Assembly: GCF_002531935.1 (NCBI RefSeq)
Contig: NZ_NWSV01000025.1
Location: 1-64,000, forward strand
Length of the DNA: 64,000 nucleotides
Direction of reading: 5' to 3'
Source of the DNA: Rhizobium chutanense
GTDB lineage: Bacteria; Pseudomonadota; Alphaproteobacteria; Rhizobiales; Rhizobiaceae
Shown here: piece by piece, positions 43,241 through 52,382 of the stretch
How the letters are laid out: each line of letters begins with the position of its first letter
Position numbering within the stretch: the stretch's first letter is position 1
Position numbers and translations under genes: made by a program
Notes under the pieces: model-generated
What the model saw: only the letters and a program-made list of their open reading frames with translations
What the model was told of the DNA's origin: nothing
Databases searched by the model: none

Positions 43241-43261
43241 GTAATACCTCCGAGGTATTAC
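43241..43261. promoter_or_regulatory. vapBC operator palindrome
   Basis: Two perfect 10-base arms, GTAATACCTC and GAGGTATTAC, surround one central base. The site begins one base before the vapB start codon on the minus strand, covering the ribosome site and the expected promoter edge. The GAGGT inside may serve as the ribosome site. Confidence 0.8.
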
Positions 43262-43293
43262 TTATCATCGAATGGGAACAAGTCAAGAACAGA

Positions 43294-43803
43294 CTAGCCG
43301 GCCAGCGCCTGTCGCATCCGGTTGCTGCCGCGATTGTGCGCATGGCAGATGGCGATCGCCAGCGCATCGGCGGCGTCGTCGCCCTTGAATTCGACTTTCG
43401 GCATCAGGATCTTCAACATCATGTGGATCTGATGTTTTTCGCCGTGCCCGACGCCGATGACCGCCTTCTTTACGGCGTTTGGGGCATATTCGGAGACCGG
43501 CAGTCCCGCGCGCGCCGGCACCAGCATGGCGATGCCGCGGGCCTGGCCAAGCTTCAGCGTCGCCACCGCATCCTTGTTGACGAAAGTCTGTTCAACGGCA
43601 GCTTCATCCGGCTTATAGCTGTGGACGACCTCCGCCAGGCCGTCATGCAATTGGCAGAGGCGGGAGGCAAGGTCCATGTCTCCATCGGATGTCACGGTTC
43701 CGGAGGCCACAAATCGGAGGGAATTGCCAAGCGTATCGATGATTCCCCAGCCGGTGCGGCGAAGTCCGGGATCGATGCCGACGATGCGAATCGTATTTTG
43801 CAT
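43294..43803 (-). CDS. ruvC: Holliday junction resolvase RuvC
   Basis: RuvC cuts Holliday junctions symmetrically as a dimer guided by RuvAB. The 169-residue protein has the RNase H-like fold with catalytic acids D11 in IVGIDPGLRRTGWG, E70-region in DEAAVEQTFVNKDA, and the C-terminal DDAADALAIAICHA. It is upstream of vapBC and ruvAB on the same strand, with 32 bases separating it from the vapBC operator. Confidence 0.97.
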   Translation of the reverse strand: MQNTIRIVGIDPGLRRTGWGIIDTLGNSLRFVASGTVTSDGDMDLASRLCQLHDGLAEVVHSYKPDEAAVEQTFVNKDAVATLKLGQARGIAMLVPARAGLPVSEYAPNAVKKAVIGVGHGEKHQIHMMLKILMPKVEFKGDDAADALAIAICHAHNRGSNRMRQALAG

Positions 43804-44047
43804 GGTTCAACCTATAGCGATTGCGAAATAACTGCCATCGATATGTGAACAAAACAAAAACACCCATGGATTTAAGCCGCGCCATTTACCGCGAATTAAA
43901 ACAGATGCCGGAATTCTAGTCATCAAATACGAGAGGGGCGTCTTTTCACGAAGATTCAAGCTCCCGATGTTCTGTTTACAGGTCAGTCGATCAGGCATGC
44001 GCTGGGTGCCGAGGCTGCGAGGCGCGTTCAAAAGGGGTTCGTCGTAC

Positions 44048-46363
44048 ATGGCACAGAGATTTCAATCCCTGTCCTTCAAGGTCATTGCCACATTCATCCT
44101 GATGACCGTGCTGTCGATCGCGGTGATCGACGTGCTGGCTTATTTCGCCAGCAGCCGGATCTCCGACGAACAGGCGCTGAAGGCCAAGGAAAGCGTGCTG
44201 ATCTTTCGCGGCGACATGCTGCAGGACCAGCTGACGCAGCTTGAAAACCAGGCCAATTCCATCGCGCGCATCGAGGCGCTGCAGATGTCGATCACCAGCT
44301 TGAAGAGCGGCTGGAAGACCATCCAGAAGACTTCGGGCGATGCCCGTGGCGAGCTGAAGAAGGTTTTCATCACGGGCAATCCCAACCCGGCCGACCAGCG
44401 CGAGAAGCTGATGAAACCCGAGGGGCCAAGTGGTTTTTATTATTCGAACCATGAGCAGACACAGGGCGAGGTTGCCCGCGACCTCGAGGATACCGCGTTC
44501 AGCGATCTGTTGATTGCCGATCTCGACGGTACGGTCCTCTATTCCTACAAGAAGCAGGACGACTTCGCCGAGAACCTGAAGTCGGACGCCTGGAAGGCGA
44601 CCGGCGCCGGCACCGCTTTCGCCAAGGCAATCGAGAACACGGCCAAGGCGACCGATGACGCCGCGCCGACAGGCTTTTCCGGCCTGCGCGTCGATGCCGC
44701 CAGCGGCAAGTCGGCGATCTTCTATGCCGTGCCGATCGTCAAGCTCGGGGCGGCCAAGGGCATCTTTCTATTCAAGGTGCGCGACGACATTGTCACCGGT
44801 ATCCTTGGCAAGGGCATCGTTCAGGGCAGCACGGCGCGGGCGGCGATCGTCTCCGCCGACGGATCGGCCGTCGGTCTCGATCAGAGCGGCAAGCTTGCGA
44901 CGCTCGATGCGGCTCCCTTCACTTTCATCAAGGACGCGCTTGCCAGTTCGGCGATGACGGTTGCCGATTTCGACAGGGCGGACGGGCCGGCCCGCGCCTA
45001 TGTCCGCGGCATCGACTATCGCGGCGACCGCTTCCTCGCGGTCGAGAGCGTGCTGCTTAGCGAGCTCAATGCCGGCTCGATCGAGATCGCCACTTTGCTG
45101 ACGATGATCGGTATCGGCGTGCTCGTCGTCATGGCGGTTGCGACCGGTCTCGTCACCAATTTCCTGTTTTCGCCGCTTGCGCGGCTTGCCGGCGTCACCC
45201 GGGATGTTGCCGACGGCAAGCTCGATAGCGAGATCGGCAGTCTGAACCGCAAGGACGAGATCGGCACGATGGCGAATGCGCTCGCTCGCTTCCGCCAGTC
45301 GCTGATCGAAAGCCGCGAACTCGAAGCCGCCAGCGAAGAGACGCGTCTGCAGGCCGAGCAGGACCGCCAGCAGAATCTGGCGGAGCGCGAGGCCGAGGCG
45401 AAGACGCTGCAGCAGGTGGTCGAGGCGATCGATGAGGGCCTGCATCACCTTGCCAGCGGCGATCTCGCCTATCAGATCGATACCCGCTTCCCGAACGAGC
45501 TCGAAAGCCTGCGCATCAATTTCAACGAAGCGCTCGCGACGCTGAGCGAAACCATGACCGCAATCGGCGGCAACTCGATGGCGGTGCGCGCCGGCTCCGA
45601 GGAGATGCGCACCGGCGCCGATGAACTTGCCGGGCGCACCGAGCGCCAGGCCGGCTCGATCACCGAGACGGCGAATGCGATCAGCGCCATCACCCAGTCC
45701 GTCCGCCAGCAGATCGAGCGGGCCGAGCAGGCCGAGCGTATCGCCCGCGACGCCAAGAAGGAGGCGACCGGCTCCGGCCAGATCATGCGCGAGACGATCG
45801 CAGCGATGGAGGCGATCCAGACCTCTTCGCGCCAGATCAACACGATCATCTCGGTCATCGACGACATCGCTTTCCAGACGAACCTCCTGGCGCTCAATGC
45901 CGGCGTCGAGGCCGCGCGCGCCGGTGAATCCGGCAAGGGCTTCGCCGTCGTCGCCATGGAAGTGCGCGAACTCGCTCAGCGCTCGTCGAGTGCGGCCAAG
46001 GAGATCTCCAGCCTGCTGCAGAAATCGACGCATGAGGTCGAAAGCGGCGTTGCGCTTGTCGAAAAGGCCGGCGTTGCGCTGACCGGCATCGGCGCCCATG
46101 TCGAAGCGATCAACGGACAGATCAACGAGATCATGAGTGCGACCCGCGAGGAGGCCAATACGCTGCGCGAGATCAACAGCGCCGTCGCCGAACTCGACGC
46201 GATGACGCAGCAGAACGCCTCGATGGTCGAGGAGACGACGGAGGCGATCCACAGGCTGGCGACGGAGGCCCTGGAAATGGATCGCCAGCTCGGCAATTTC
46301 ACCTTGCCGCAAGGCCATCACCAGCAAAGCGCCGAGGTGCATGTGCTGCGTCGTCACCGGTAA
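44048..46363 (+). CDS. Methyl-accepting chemotaxis protein with HAMP and large periplasmic sensor
   Basis: The 771-residue receptor has a first membrane helix at about residues 11-31, a periplasmic region of about 310 residues that resembles a double Cache-type sensor, and a second helix at about 344-375. A HAMP domain (SPLARLAGVTRDVADGKLDS) and a long signalling domain follow. The conserved tip is FQTNLLALNAGVEAARAGES. Alanine is replaced by glycine in LNAG, a common variant. There is no C-terminal pentapeptide. The start was set at MAQRFQSLSF. The gene is single and has its own terminator. Confidence 0.93.
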   Translation: MAQRFQSLSFKVIATFILMTVLSIAVIDVLAYFASSRISDEQALKAKESVLIFRGDMLQDQLTQLENQANSIARIEALQMSITSLKSGWKTIQKTSGDARGELKKVFITGNPNPADQREKLMKPEGPSGFYYSNHEQTQGEVARDLEDTAFSDLLIADLDGTVLYSYKKQDDFAENLKSDAWKATGAGTAFAKAIENTAKATDDAAPTGFSGLRVDAASGKSAIFYAVPIVKLGAAKGIFLFKVRDDIVTGILGKGIVQGSTARAAIVSADGSAVGLDQSGKLATLDAAPFTFIKDALASSAMTVADFDRADGPARAYVRGIDYRGDRFLAVESVLLSELNAGSIEIATLLTMIGIGVLVVMAVATGLVTNFLFSPLARLAGVTRDVADGKLDSEIGSLNRKDEIGTMANALARFRQSLIESRELEAASEETRLQAEQDRQQNLAEREAEAKTLQQVVEAIDEGLHHLASGDLAYQIDTRFPNELESLRINFNEALATLSETMTAIGGNSMAVRAGSEEMRTGADELAGRTERQAGSITETANAISAITQSVRQQIERAEQAERIARDAKKEATGSGQIMRETIAAMEAIQTSSRQINTIISVIDDIAFQTNLLALNAGVEAARAGESGKGFAVVAMEVRELAQRSSSAAKEISSLLQKSTHEVESGVALVEKAGVALTGIGAHVEAINGQINEIMSATREEANTLREINSAVAELDAMTQQNASMVEETTEAIHRLATEALEMDRQLGNFTLPQGHHQQSAEVHVLRRHR

Positions 46364-46385
46364 GCCATCGCGTCAGACATCTCAC

Positions 46386-46413
46386 AAGGGCCGCCTTCGC
46401 GCGGCCCTTTTTT
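46386..46413 (+). terminator. Intrinsic terminator of the chemoreceptor gene
   Basis: An AAGGGCCGC/GCGGCCCTT stem with a six-base loop is followed by a run of T, 22 bases after the receptor stop. Confidence 0.92.
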
Positions 46414-46489
46414 GTTGCGCGCATGGTTTGGAATGGCGCAAGCGGGAACCTACATAGGTGGCATCCGTCAACTGCCCGGCAGGTTCCCC

Positions 46490-47491
46490 ATGGTTCCCTT
46501 CTCCATACTCGACCTTTCCCCCGTTGCCGAAGGCAGCAGTGTCCGCCAGTCTCTCGAGAGTTCGGCACGGATGGCTCGCAGGGCCGAGGAGTTCGGTTAT
46601 AAGCGCTTCTGGCTCGCCGAACATCACGGTATGCCGGGGATTGCCAGTGCTGCCACATCAGTCGTCATCGGTCACGTCGGGGCGGCGACGACGCGCATCC
46701 GTGTCGGCTCCGGCGGCATTATGCTGCCCAATCATTCGCCGCTCGTCATCGCCGAGCAGTTCGGCACGCTGGAGGCGCTCTTTCCCGGCCGCATCGATCT
46801 CGGCCTCGGGAGAGCGCCGGGAACGGACATGCGCACCGCTCAGGCGCTGCGGCGCAACCTGGAGGCCGGCGCCAACAGTTTCCCGAACGACGTGGTCGAA
46901 CTGCAGCAACTGCTCGGTACGCCGGTCGAGAACCAGGCGATCCTCGCGGTTCCCGGCAATGGCTCGCATATTCCGATCTGGCTGCTCGGCTCCAGCCTTT
47001 ACAGCGCCCAGCTCGCCGCCATGCTCGGGCTTCCCTATGCCTTCGCTTCGCATTTCGCGCCCGACATGCTGCTGGACGCGATCGCGATCTACCGCGACCG
47101 CTTCCAACCTTCGGCGACGCTCGACAAGCCCTATGTGATGGTCGGCGTGATGGGCGCGGTGGCGGCGACGGACGAGGAGGCGCGCTACCATTTCACCTCG
47201 GCGGAACAGCAGTTCGTCAACCTGCGCCGCAATGTCCGCGGTCCGTTCCCACGTCCCGTGGCCGATATGGAAAATTTCTGGTCGCCGATGGAGAAGATGA
47301 ACGTCGAGCACACGCTGCGCTATGCGGTGGTGGGGTCGCCGAAGACGGCGGAGACGAAACTGACGGAGTTTCTCAACGAAACGCAGGCCGATGAGGTGAT
47401 CATCTCGATGCCGATCCATGACATCGAGGCGCGGCTGAGGTCGGTGGAACTGTTTGCGGGACTGGGAAACTTCATGCGGGCCGCCGCGTAG
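46490..47491 (+). CDS. LLM-class flavin-dependent oxidoreductase
   Basis: The 333-residue protein belongs to the bacterial luciferase-like TIM-barrel group that uses FMNH2 or F420. Typical parts are FSILDLSPVAEGSSVRQSLE, GYKRFWLAEHHGMPGIASAA, VGSGGIMLPNHSPLVIAEQF and ALFPGRIDLGLGRAPGTD. The ATG at 46490 was chosen because the family motif begins there. Likely reactions are monooxygenations of small organic molecules; the substrate is unknown. The gene is monocistronic, between two terminators. Confidence 0.9.
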   Translation: MVPFSILDLSPVAEGSSVRQSLESSARMARRAEEFGYKRFWLAEHHGMPGIASAATSVVIGHVGAATTRIRVGSGGIMLPNHSPLVIAEQFGTLEALFPGRIDLGLGRAPGTDMRTAQALRRNLEAGANSFPNDVVELQQLLGTPVENQAILAVPGNGSHIPIWLLGSSLYSAQLAAMLGLPYAFASHFAPDMLLDAIAIYRDRFQPSATLDKPYVMVGVMGAVAATDEEARYHFTSAEQQFVNLRRNVRGPFPRPVADMENFWSPMEKMNVEHTLRYAVVGSPKTAETKLTEFLNETQADEVIISMPIHDIEARLRSVELFAGLGNFMRAAA

Positions 47492-47517
47492 CATTGCAGA
47501 CAGCATCCCGAAAACAG

Positions 47518-47543
47518 AAAACCCGGCGTCGTGGCCGGGTTTT
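47518..47543. terminator. Bidirectional terminator between LLM oxidoreductase and yebC
   Basis: AAAACCCGGC and GCCGGGTTTT make a perfect 10-pair stem with T-rich ends on both strands. It lies 26 bases after the oxidoreductase stop and 22 bases beyond the yebC stop. Confidence 0.85.
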
Positions 47544-47565
47544 CGAATAGGATCGTTCGAGAAAG

Positions 47566-48312
47566 TCAGGCGGAGAGCTTTGCCAGCACTTCTTCCGAGA
47601 CCTCGAAGTTGGAATAGACGTTCTGCACGTCGTCGTCATCTTCCAGGCTGTCGATGAGCTTCATCAGCGACTGAGCCTTTTCTTCGTCCACCGGCACGTT
47701 GTTCTGGGCGCGCCAGACGGCTTTGACGGTTTCGGCTTCGCCGAGGCTTGCTTCCAGTGCCTTCGACACTTCGCCGAGGGCCTCAAAACCGCAGGTGATG
47801 TAGTGGCCGTCCTCATCGGTCTCGACATCGTCGGCGCCGGCTTCGATCGCGGCTTCCATCACCTTGTCGGCGTCGCCGACGGAAAGCTTGTAGGTGATTT
47901 CGCCGACATGATCGAAGGAGAAGGAAACGGAACCAGTTTCTCCGAGTGCGCCGCCGGCCTTGGTGAAGATCGAACGGACGTTGGAGGCGGTGCGGTTGCG
48001 GTTGTCGGTCAGAGCTTCGACGATGATCGCGGTACCGCCGGGGCCATAACCCTCATAGCGGACTTCGTCGTAGTTTTCGCCGTCCGCGCCGGCTGCCTTT
48101 TTGATGGCGCGGTCGATGTTGTCCTTCGGCATGGACTGGGCCTTGGCGTTCTGGATCGCCAGGCGAAGACGGGCATTCATCGTCGGGTCGGGCAGGCCGG
48201 CCTTGGCGGCAACGGTGATTTCGCGCGCAAGCTTGGAGAACATTTTCGACCGCACGGCATCCTGACGGCCCTTGCGGTGCATGATGTTTTTAAACTGTGA
48301 ATGGCCAGCCAT
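47566..48312 (-). CDS. yebC: YebC/PmpR family regulator or translation factor
   Basis: The 248-residue protein is a YebC family member: MAGHSQFKNIMHRKGRQDAV at the start, then FSKLAREITVAAKAGLPDPT, NIDRAIKKAAGADGENYDEV and YEGYGPGGTAIIVEALTDNR. The family was described as DNA-binding regulators, and more recent work links members to ribosome function at difficult peptides. The start MAGHSQFKN is the universal family start. In many bacteria yebC directly precedes ruvC; here it lies about 4 kb from ruvC with a chemoreceptor and an oxidoreductase between. Confidence 0.95.
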   Translation of the reverse strand: MAGHSQFKNIMHRKGRQDAVRSKMFSKLAREITVAAKAGLPDPTMNARLRLAIQNAKAQSMPKDNIDRAIKKAAGADGENYDEVRYEGYGPGGTAIIVEALTDNRNRTASNVRSIFTKAGGALGETGSVSFSFDHVGEITYKLSVGDADKVMEAAIEAGADDVETDEDGHYITCGFEALGEVSKALEASLGEAETVKAVWRAQNNVPVDEEKAQSLMKLIDSLEDDDDVQNVYSNFEVSEEVLAKLSA

Positions 48313-48451
48313 GGCACCCCTGTTCACGTCTCATTGTTCGGAATGGGCCGCCTTATAGGAGCGAAACGGCACCCGTTCAAGGAAAAAGCAGTTTGGAACA
48401 AAGGCGAGGGGATGACGTTACAAGAACTCCATCCAACGGAAAGGAACGGTC

Positions 48452-48955
48452 ATGGCAAGTCTCAGCGATGCGCAGGAACAGCCAGCACGTCAGCTCTGGG
48501 ATCAGGTCAACGATGTCCATGCCGGCATGCTCGGAATTTCCGGGCTTGATATGCACATGCAGCCGATGGCGCCGCATGCCGATCCCACCACCAACACGAT
48601 CTGGTTCTATACTAAGATCGATGCCGATATCGTGCGGGCCATAAAGCCCGGCAGCCGCGCGCATTTCTGCGTTATCGGCAAGGATCACGACTATCACGCC
48701 TGCCTTGCCGGTGTGATCGAAGTGCGTCCCGACCCAGCCAAGATCGAGGAGTATTGGAGTTCGATCATTGCTGCCTGGTATGACGGCGGCAAGAAGGATC
48801 CCAGGCTCACCATGCTTGCCCTTCATGTCGACGATGCCGAGATCTGGGTTTCCACGGGCAACAAGCTGAAATTCGGCTGGGAGATCGCCAAGGCCAATCT
48901 CGACGACGACAAGATGCCGGATGTCGGCATCAAGCGTCACCTGCGGTTCGCTTGA
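48452..48955 (+). CDS. Pyridoxamine 5'-phosphate oxidase-like general stress protein
   Basis: The 167-residue protein has the split-barrel flavin-binding fold of PNPOx-like general stress proteins. The main features are GLDMHMQPMAPHADPTTNTI, WFYTKIDADIVRAIKPGSRA, HACLAGVIEVRPDPAKIEEY and WSSIIAAWYDGGKKDPRLTM. True pyridoxamine oxidase residues are incomplete, so it probably binds FMN or F420 and is not a vitamin B6 enzyme. AAGGAA precedes the ATG. It is transcribed divergently from yebC. Confidence 0.87.
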   Translation: MASLSDAQEQPARQLWDQVNDVHAGMLGISGLDMHMQPMAPHADPTTNTIWFYTKIDADIVRAIKPGSRAHFCVIGKDHDYHACLAGVIEVRPDPAKIEEYWSSIIAAWYDGGKKDPRLTMLALHVDDAEIWVSTGNKLKFGWEIAKANLDDDKMPDVGIKRHLRFA

Positions 48956-48986
48956 TGCGCGGAGGCGGGGAAGGTAGCCGGTCTTT

Positions 48987-49820
48987 TTACTGCAGACCCT
49001 TCATGACATAGATCAGCGGCTTTTTCGGCAGCGTGCGCATGGAGACGGTGATGCTGTCATCGGGCGCATTGGCGACGTCGAAATCCTTGCCGAACATCGA
49101 AACGAAGGCCTCGACCGGCGGACCGCGTCGGTGCATCGGCAGAATCAGCGACGAGCGCAGCCGCTTGATAACGCGGCTCATGCTGTCTGCACCCATGGTC
49201 AGGCCGCCGTCGACCGGGACCATGACGACGTCGAGGCGGCCGATCTCGATGTAATGGGCGTCTGTCAGCTCATAGTGCAGGTGGCCGAGATGGCCGATGC
49301 AGAGACCGGCGATTTCGAAAATGAAGATGGAATTGCCGTTCTCCTGCGAGCCGCCAAGGCCATAGCTGAAGCGGATATCCGTCGGGACATTGCGAATATA
49401 GGCATCGCCGATGACGAGATCGATGTCAGCCTTTTCGCCGGGAACGTCGCTCCACCCATGCAGGACATGTTTGATGCCGGGATCCGGCGTCAAGGTGAAA
49501 TGGCTCGTATGCGCCTTGTTCATGGTCACGACGTCGGGCAGCGTCGCCGGCCTATACCAGCCGTTATAGTCCGTCGCGATGACGATACCGCCGGGGGTTT
49601 CGATCTCGAAGGTGGAATGGCCGAGGAAGGTCAATTTGACGTCTTCGCCCTCAGAGACGGCAGGCGTCAACGGTGCCGCGCCGGAAAAGCTTGCGAAGGT
49701 CGCCTTGGGCGTATTCTGCGCGATTGCCTGGCACTGGCTGACGGGCGTTCGCTGTTCCTGTGCTCCGGCGGAAGCTGGCGCGACGAATGCGATAGCGAGG
49801 ACAAGATATTGCGGCTTCAT
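48987..49820 (-). CDS. Exported MBL-fold metallo-hydrolase
   Basis: The 277-residue protein has a signal peptide (about 1-20, ending ASAGAQEQ) and a metallo-beta-lactamase-like domain: VKLTFLGHSTFEIETPGGIV, then MNKAHTSHFT, and ICIGHLGHLHYELTD-type metal-binding histidines. The pattern is closest to UlaG-like/YtkP-type hydrolases with an altered HxHxDH motif. GGAGGGG precedes the ATG at 49820, which was chosen over one 24 bases upstream. It is on the same strand as ymdB-fau, with a 107-base gap. The substrate is unknown. Confidence 0.85.
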   Translation of the reverse strand: MKPQYLVLAIAFVAPASAGAQEQRTPVSQCQAIAQNTPKATFASFSGAAPLTPAVSEGEDVKLTFLGHSTFEIETPGGIVIATDYNGWYRPATLPDVVTMNKAHTSHFTLTPDPGIKHVLHGWSDVPGEKADIDLVIGDAYIRNVPTDIRFSYGLGGSQENGNSIFIFEIAGLCIGHLGHLHYELTDAHYIEIGRLDVVMVPVDGGLTMGADSMSRVIKRLRSSLILPMHRRGPPVEAFVSMFGKDFDVANAPDDSITVSMRTLPKKPLIYVMKGLQ

Positions 49821-49927
49821 GCCACCCCTCCGGCGCTCCATCACTTTGGATTGGCGGCGGGAGGATGCGGCATGAGGTCGCAGCGGTCCAGACCAGGCAT
49901 GCTCACAATTGCGTGTTGCGGAAGGCT

Positions 49928-50752
49928 CTACCGCCAGAACTCCGGCACCGTTTCGGCCAGCCGCGGTCCGAGCCGAAGCGGCGCGATCTTTTCGGCCAAT
50001 CCGGTTCTATCGGAAATCTCCACGCCGACGCCGCAGATCGTCGCGGGGCCGTTCGCCGCTTCCATGCGGCCCTTCGGCATTTTGGAGATGAAGCGGTTCA
50101 GCGGTTCTTCCTTATCCATGCCGAGAGAGGAGTCGTAGTCGCCGCACATGCCGGCGTCCGACAGATAGGCGGTGCCGCCGTTCAGGATCTGGGCATCGGC
50201 CGTCGGAACATGCGTGTGGGTCCCGACGACGAAACTGGCGCGGCCGTCGACGAAATGGCCGAAGCATTGTTTCTCGCTGGTCGCCTCCGCGTGGAAATCG
50301 AAGATGATCGCATCGGCCTGCTCTTTGAGCGGGCAGGCGGCGAGGATCACTTCCGCCGATTTGAAGGGGTCGTCGAGTTCCGGATGCATGAAGACCCGGC
50401 CCATGACGTTGGCGACGAGCACGCGCGCGCCGTTCCTGGCATAGAAAAGACCGGAGCCGCGTCCGGGCGTGCCTTGCGGATAGTTGGCCGGGCGCAGGAA
50501 TTGATCGTGGCGCCCGGCAAAGGCAACAGCTTCCTTCTGGTCCCAGACGTGATTGCCTGTCGTCACCACGTCGGCGCCGGCATTGATCGTTTCCAGAAAG
50601 ATGTCTTCGGTGATGCCGAAGCCGCCGGCGGCGTTCTCGCCGTTGACGACGACGAAATCGAGCTTGAGGTCGGAAATCAGGCCGGGAAGGCGGTCCCAGA
50701 CCGCCGTGCGTCCCGTCTTGCCGACCATGTCACCCAGAAAAAGCAGCCGCAT
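49928..50752 (-). CDS. YmdB-like metallophosphoesterase (TIGR00282)
   Basis: The 274-residue cytoplasmic protein has the motifs LFLGDMVGKTGRTAVWDRLP at the start, FVVVNGENAAGGFGITEDIF, TTGNHVWDQKEA and VVGTHTHVPTADAQILNGGT. This family includes Bacillus YmdB, a 2',3'-cyclic nucleotide phosphodiesterase that affects colony and biofilm programmes. It lies 3 bases after fau, a common coupling in alphaproteobacteria. Confidence 0.93.
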   Translation of the reverse strand: MRLLFLGDMVGKTGRTAVWDRLPGLISDLKLDFVVVNGENAAGGFGITEDIFLETINAGADVVTTGNHVWDQKEAVAFAGRHDQFLRPANYPQGTPGRGSGLFYARNGARVLVANVMGRVFMHPELDDPFKSAEVILAACPLKEQADAIIFDFHAEATSEKQCFGHFVDGRASFVVGTHTHVPTADAQILNGGTAYLSDAGMCGDYDSSLGMDKEEPLNRFISKMPKGRMEAANGPATICGVGVEISDRTGLAEKIAPLRLGPRLAETVPEFWR

Positions 50753-50755
50753 TCC

Positions 50756-51355
50756 CTATCCAATCCAAGAGGCAAAAAAGCGAAGGCCGCTTTCTGTCAG
50801 GATGGCATCCAGGCTTATGTCGTGCGGCTCATCGGGCACATGTGCCACTTCCTGGCAGTCGAATGCAATGCCGATCAGCTTCGGATGCAGGCCTTTTTGC
50901 CTGAGCCGGCCGATGGCGCGGTCGTAATGGCCGGCGCCATAGCCGATGCGATGGCCTCTGGCATCGAAGGCCGAAAGCGGCACCAGCAAGATCTCCGGGT
51001 CGAGAATGGCGGCATCCGCCCCAGGACCCACGGTGCCGAAGCCGGTCTCGGTGAGTGGCGCGCCTTCCGCCAATTCGCGAAAGACGATAGTCTGCTTATC
51101 GAGGATCGCCGGCACGCAGAGCCGCGCGCCGCGCGCGGCAAACCGCGTCATGAGCGGCCTGAGATCGGCCTCCGAACGGATCGGCAGGAAGCCGGAGACG
51201 ATCGTGCCCGGCGCAAAGCCGACGGCCTCGCCGGCATGATCGGCCATCGCCACGCTTTTGGCCGCACGGTTCTCGGAGGAAATAGCGTCGCGAGCGGACA
51301 GCCGTTCATTGCGCAACTGCGCTTTCAATTCTCTAGCGGTCATTCGATCTGCCAT
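50756..51355 (-). CDS. fau: 5-formyltetrahydrofolate cyclo-ligase
   Basis: The 199-residue enzyme converts 5-formyltetrahydrofolate to 5,10-methenyltetrahydrofolate with ATP. Family motifs are FLPIRSEADLRPLMTRFAAR, ILLVPLSAFDARGHRIGYGA and GHYDRAI. The start MADRMTARELKAQL was chosen because the longer upstream frame is antisense-like and not homologous. fau is classically found directly after zapA and 6S RNA; here those genes are about 25 kb away on the other strand. Confidence 0.92.
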   Translation of the reverse strand: MADRMTARELKAQLRNERLSARDAISSENRAAKSVAMADHAGEAVGFAPGTIVSGFLPIRSEADLRPLMTRFAARGARLCVPAILDKQTIVFRELAEGAPLTETGFGTVGPGADAAILDPEILLVPLSAFDARGHRIGYGAGHYDRAIGRLRQKGLHPKLIGIAFDCQEVAHVPDEPHDISLDAILTESGLRFFASWIG

Positions 51356-51464
51356 ATCAGAAAGGTCGGGCAAGCATAGACGGCTCAGTGTTCGATGCAA
51401 TGCCGGCTGCGACAGCACCGCACCCACTTCACGCCGTGGCGGGTGCGGATTGGGAAACCTGCCA

Positions 51465-52382
51465 TCATTGCCGGTACGGGATAGGCGCCGAAGATTGCGG
51501 CTGCGCAACGGCCAGCCGTTGCATCGTTTCCTCGAACAGAGGAGTCCCGCCGGGCACCCAGCCGAGCGCGCGGATTTTCGCTGTGCTCATTGCAGTGAGC
51601 GCTGCTTTGTCGGCGGGGGTGGGCAATGCGTGCCGACAGCCCGTCTCGCGGCGGATGAAGGAAAGAATATCGCTGGTGTCGACCGCGATGTCCGAGACGT
51701 TGAAAATCTCGCCGGAGATGCGGTTGCTTTCCGTCTCCAGCATCAGCCGTACCGCCCGCCCGAGGTCGCGGCCGTGAACTTCCGTTCCCACACGTGAAGC
51801 AACCGGCCGGCCGGCGAGGTAATCGGCGATCAGGCCATCCCATTTGTTCGGGAAGAAATCGCCATAGATGCCGGTCGCCCTCAGGCTCACGCCGGCAAAA
51901 CCCGGTGTGGAGAGGTGGGCAAGCGCTCGCTCGGCATCGAGCTTGACCTGGCCGTAGAGCGTTTCGGGCTTGGCCAGCATCGTCTCCGTCAGTTCGCTTC
52001 CCCCGGCATGTTCGCCGTAGGCAGCGCGGCTGGACAGGAAGATGCAGCGGCGTGTGCCGGCGCGTTTGGCGGCCTCGAAAAGCCGGACGGTGCCGTCGAG
52101 ATTCAGCTTGTGGAAGGTCTTCGGATCGTCGCCCTCGCCGCCGCGATATTTGCCGGGAACATGGCTGAAGGCGGCGTGGACGAAAAAATAGGCGTCGTCG
52201 AAAATGTCGATCTGATCCTTCTCGGGATCAAGCGAAAGGGCTGCAAACTCGACCGCGCGGGAGAAGAGGCGCGGATGCGGCGCACGGCGTCCGCCGACGA
52301 TCACCTGATAGCCGGCAGTCAGCAGCTCTTCGACGATATACCGTCCGACGAGACCTGTTCCGCCAGATACCAGTACCTTCAT
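51465..52382 (-). CDS. sqdC: SqdC-like NAD-dependent reductase/epimerase of sulfolipid operon
   Basis: The 305-residue protein is an extended SDR enzyme with MKVLVSGGTGLVGRYIVEEL at the start and catalytic SSRAAYGEHAGG, then YGQVKLDAE. Its gene follows sqdD with a four-base ATGA overlap, and sqdB lies upstream, giving the order sqdB-sqdD-sqdC known in Sinorhizobium and Rhodobacter. SqdC is needed for normal sulfoquinovosyl diacylglycerol levels, but its exact step is not well defined. The assignment rests on this order more than on the sequence. Confidence 0.82.
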   Translation of the reverse strand: MKVLVSGGTGLVGRYIVEELLTAGYQVIVGGRRAPHPRLFSRAVEFAALSLDPEKDQIDIFDDAYFFVHAAFSHVPGKYRGGEGDDPKTFHKLNLDGTVRLFEAAKRAGTRRCIFLSSRAAYGEHAGGSELTETMLAKPETLYGQVKLDAERALAHLSTPGFAGVSLRATGIYGDFFPNKWDGLIADYLAGRPVASRVGTEVHGRDLGRAVRLMLETESNRISGEIFNVSDIAVDTSDILSFIRRETGCRHALPTPADKAALTAMSTAKIRALGWVPGGTPLFEETMQRLAVAQPQSSAPIPYRQ

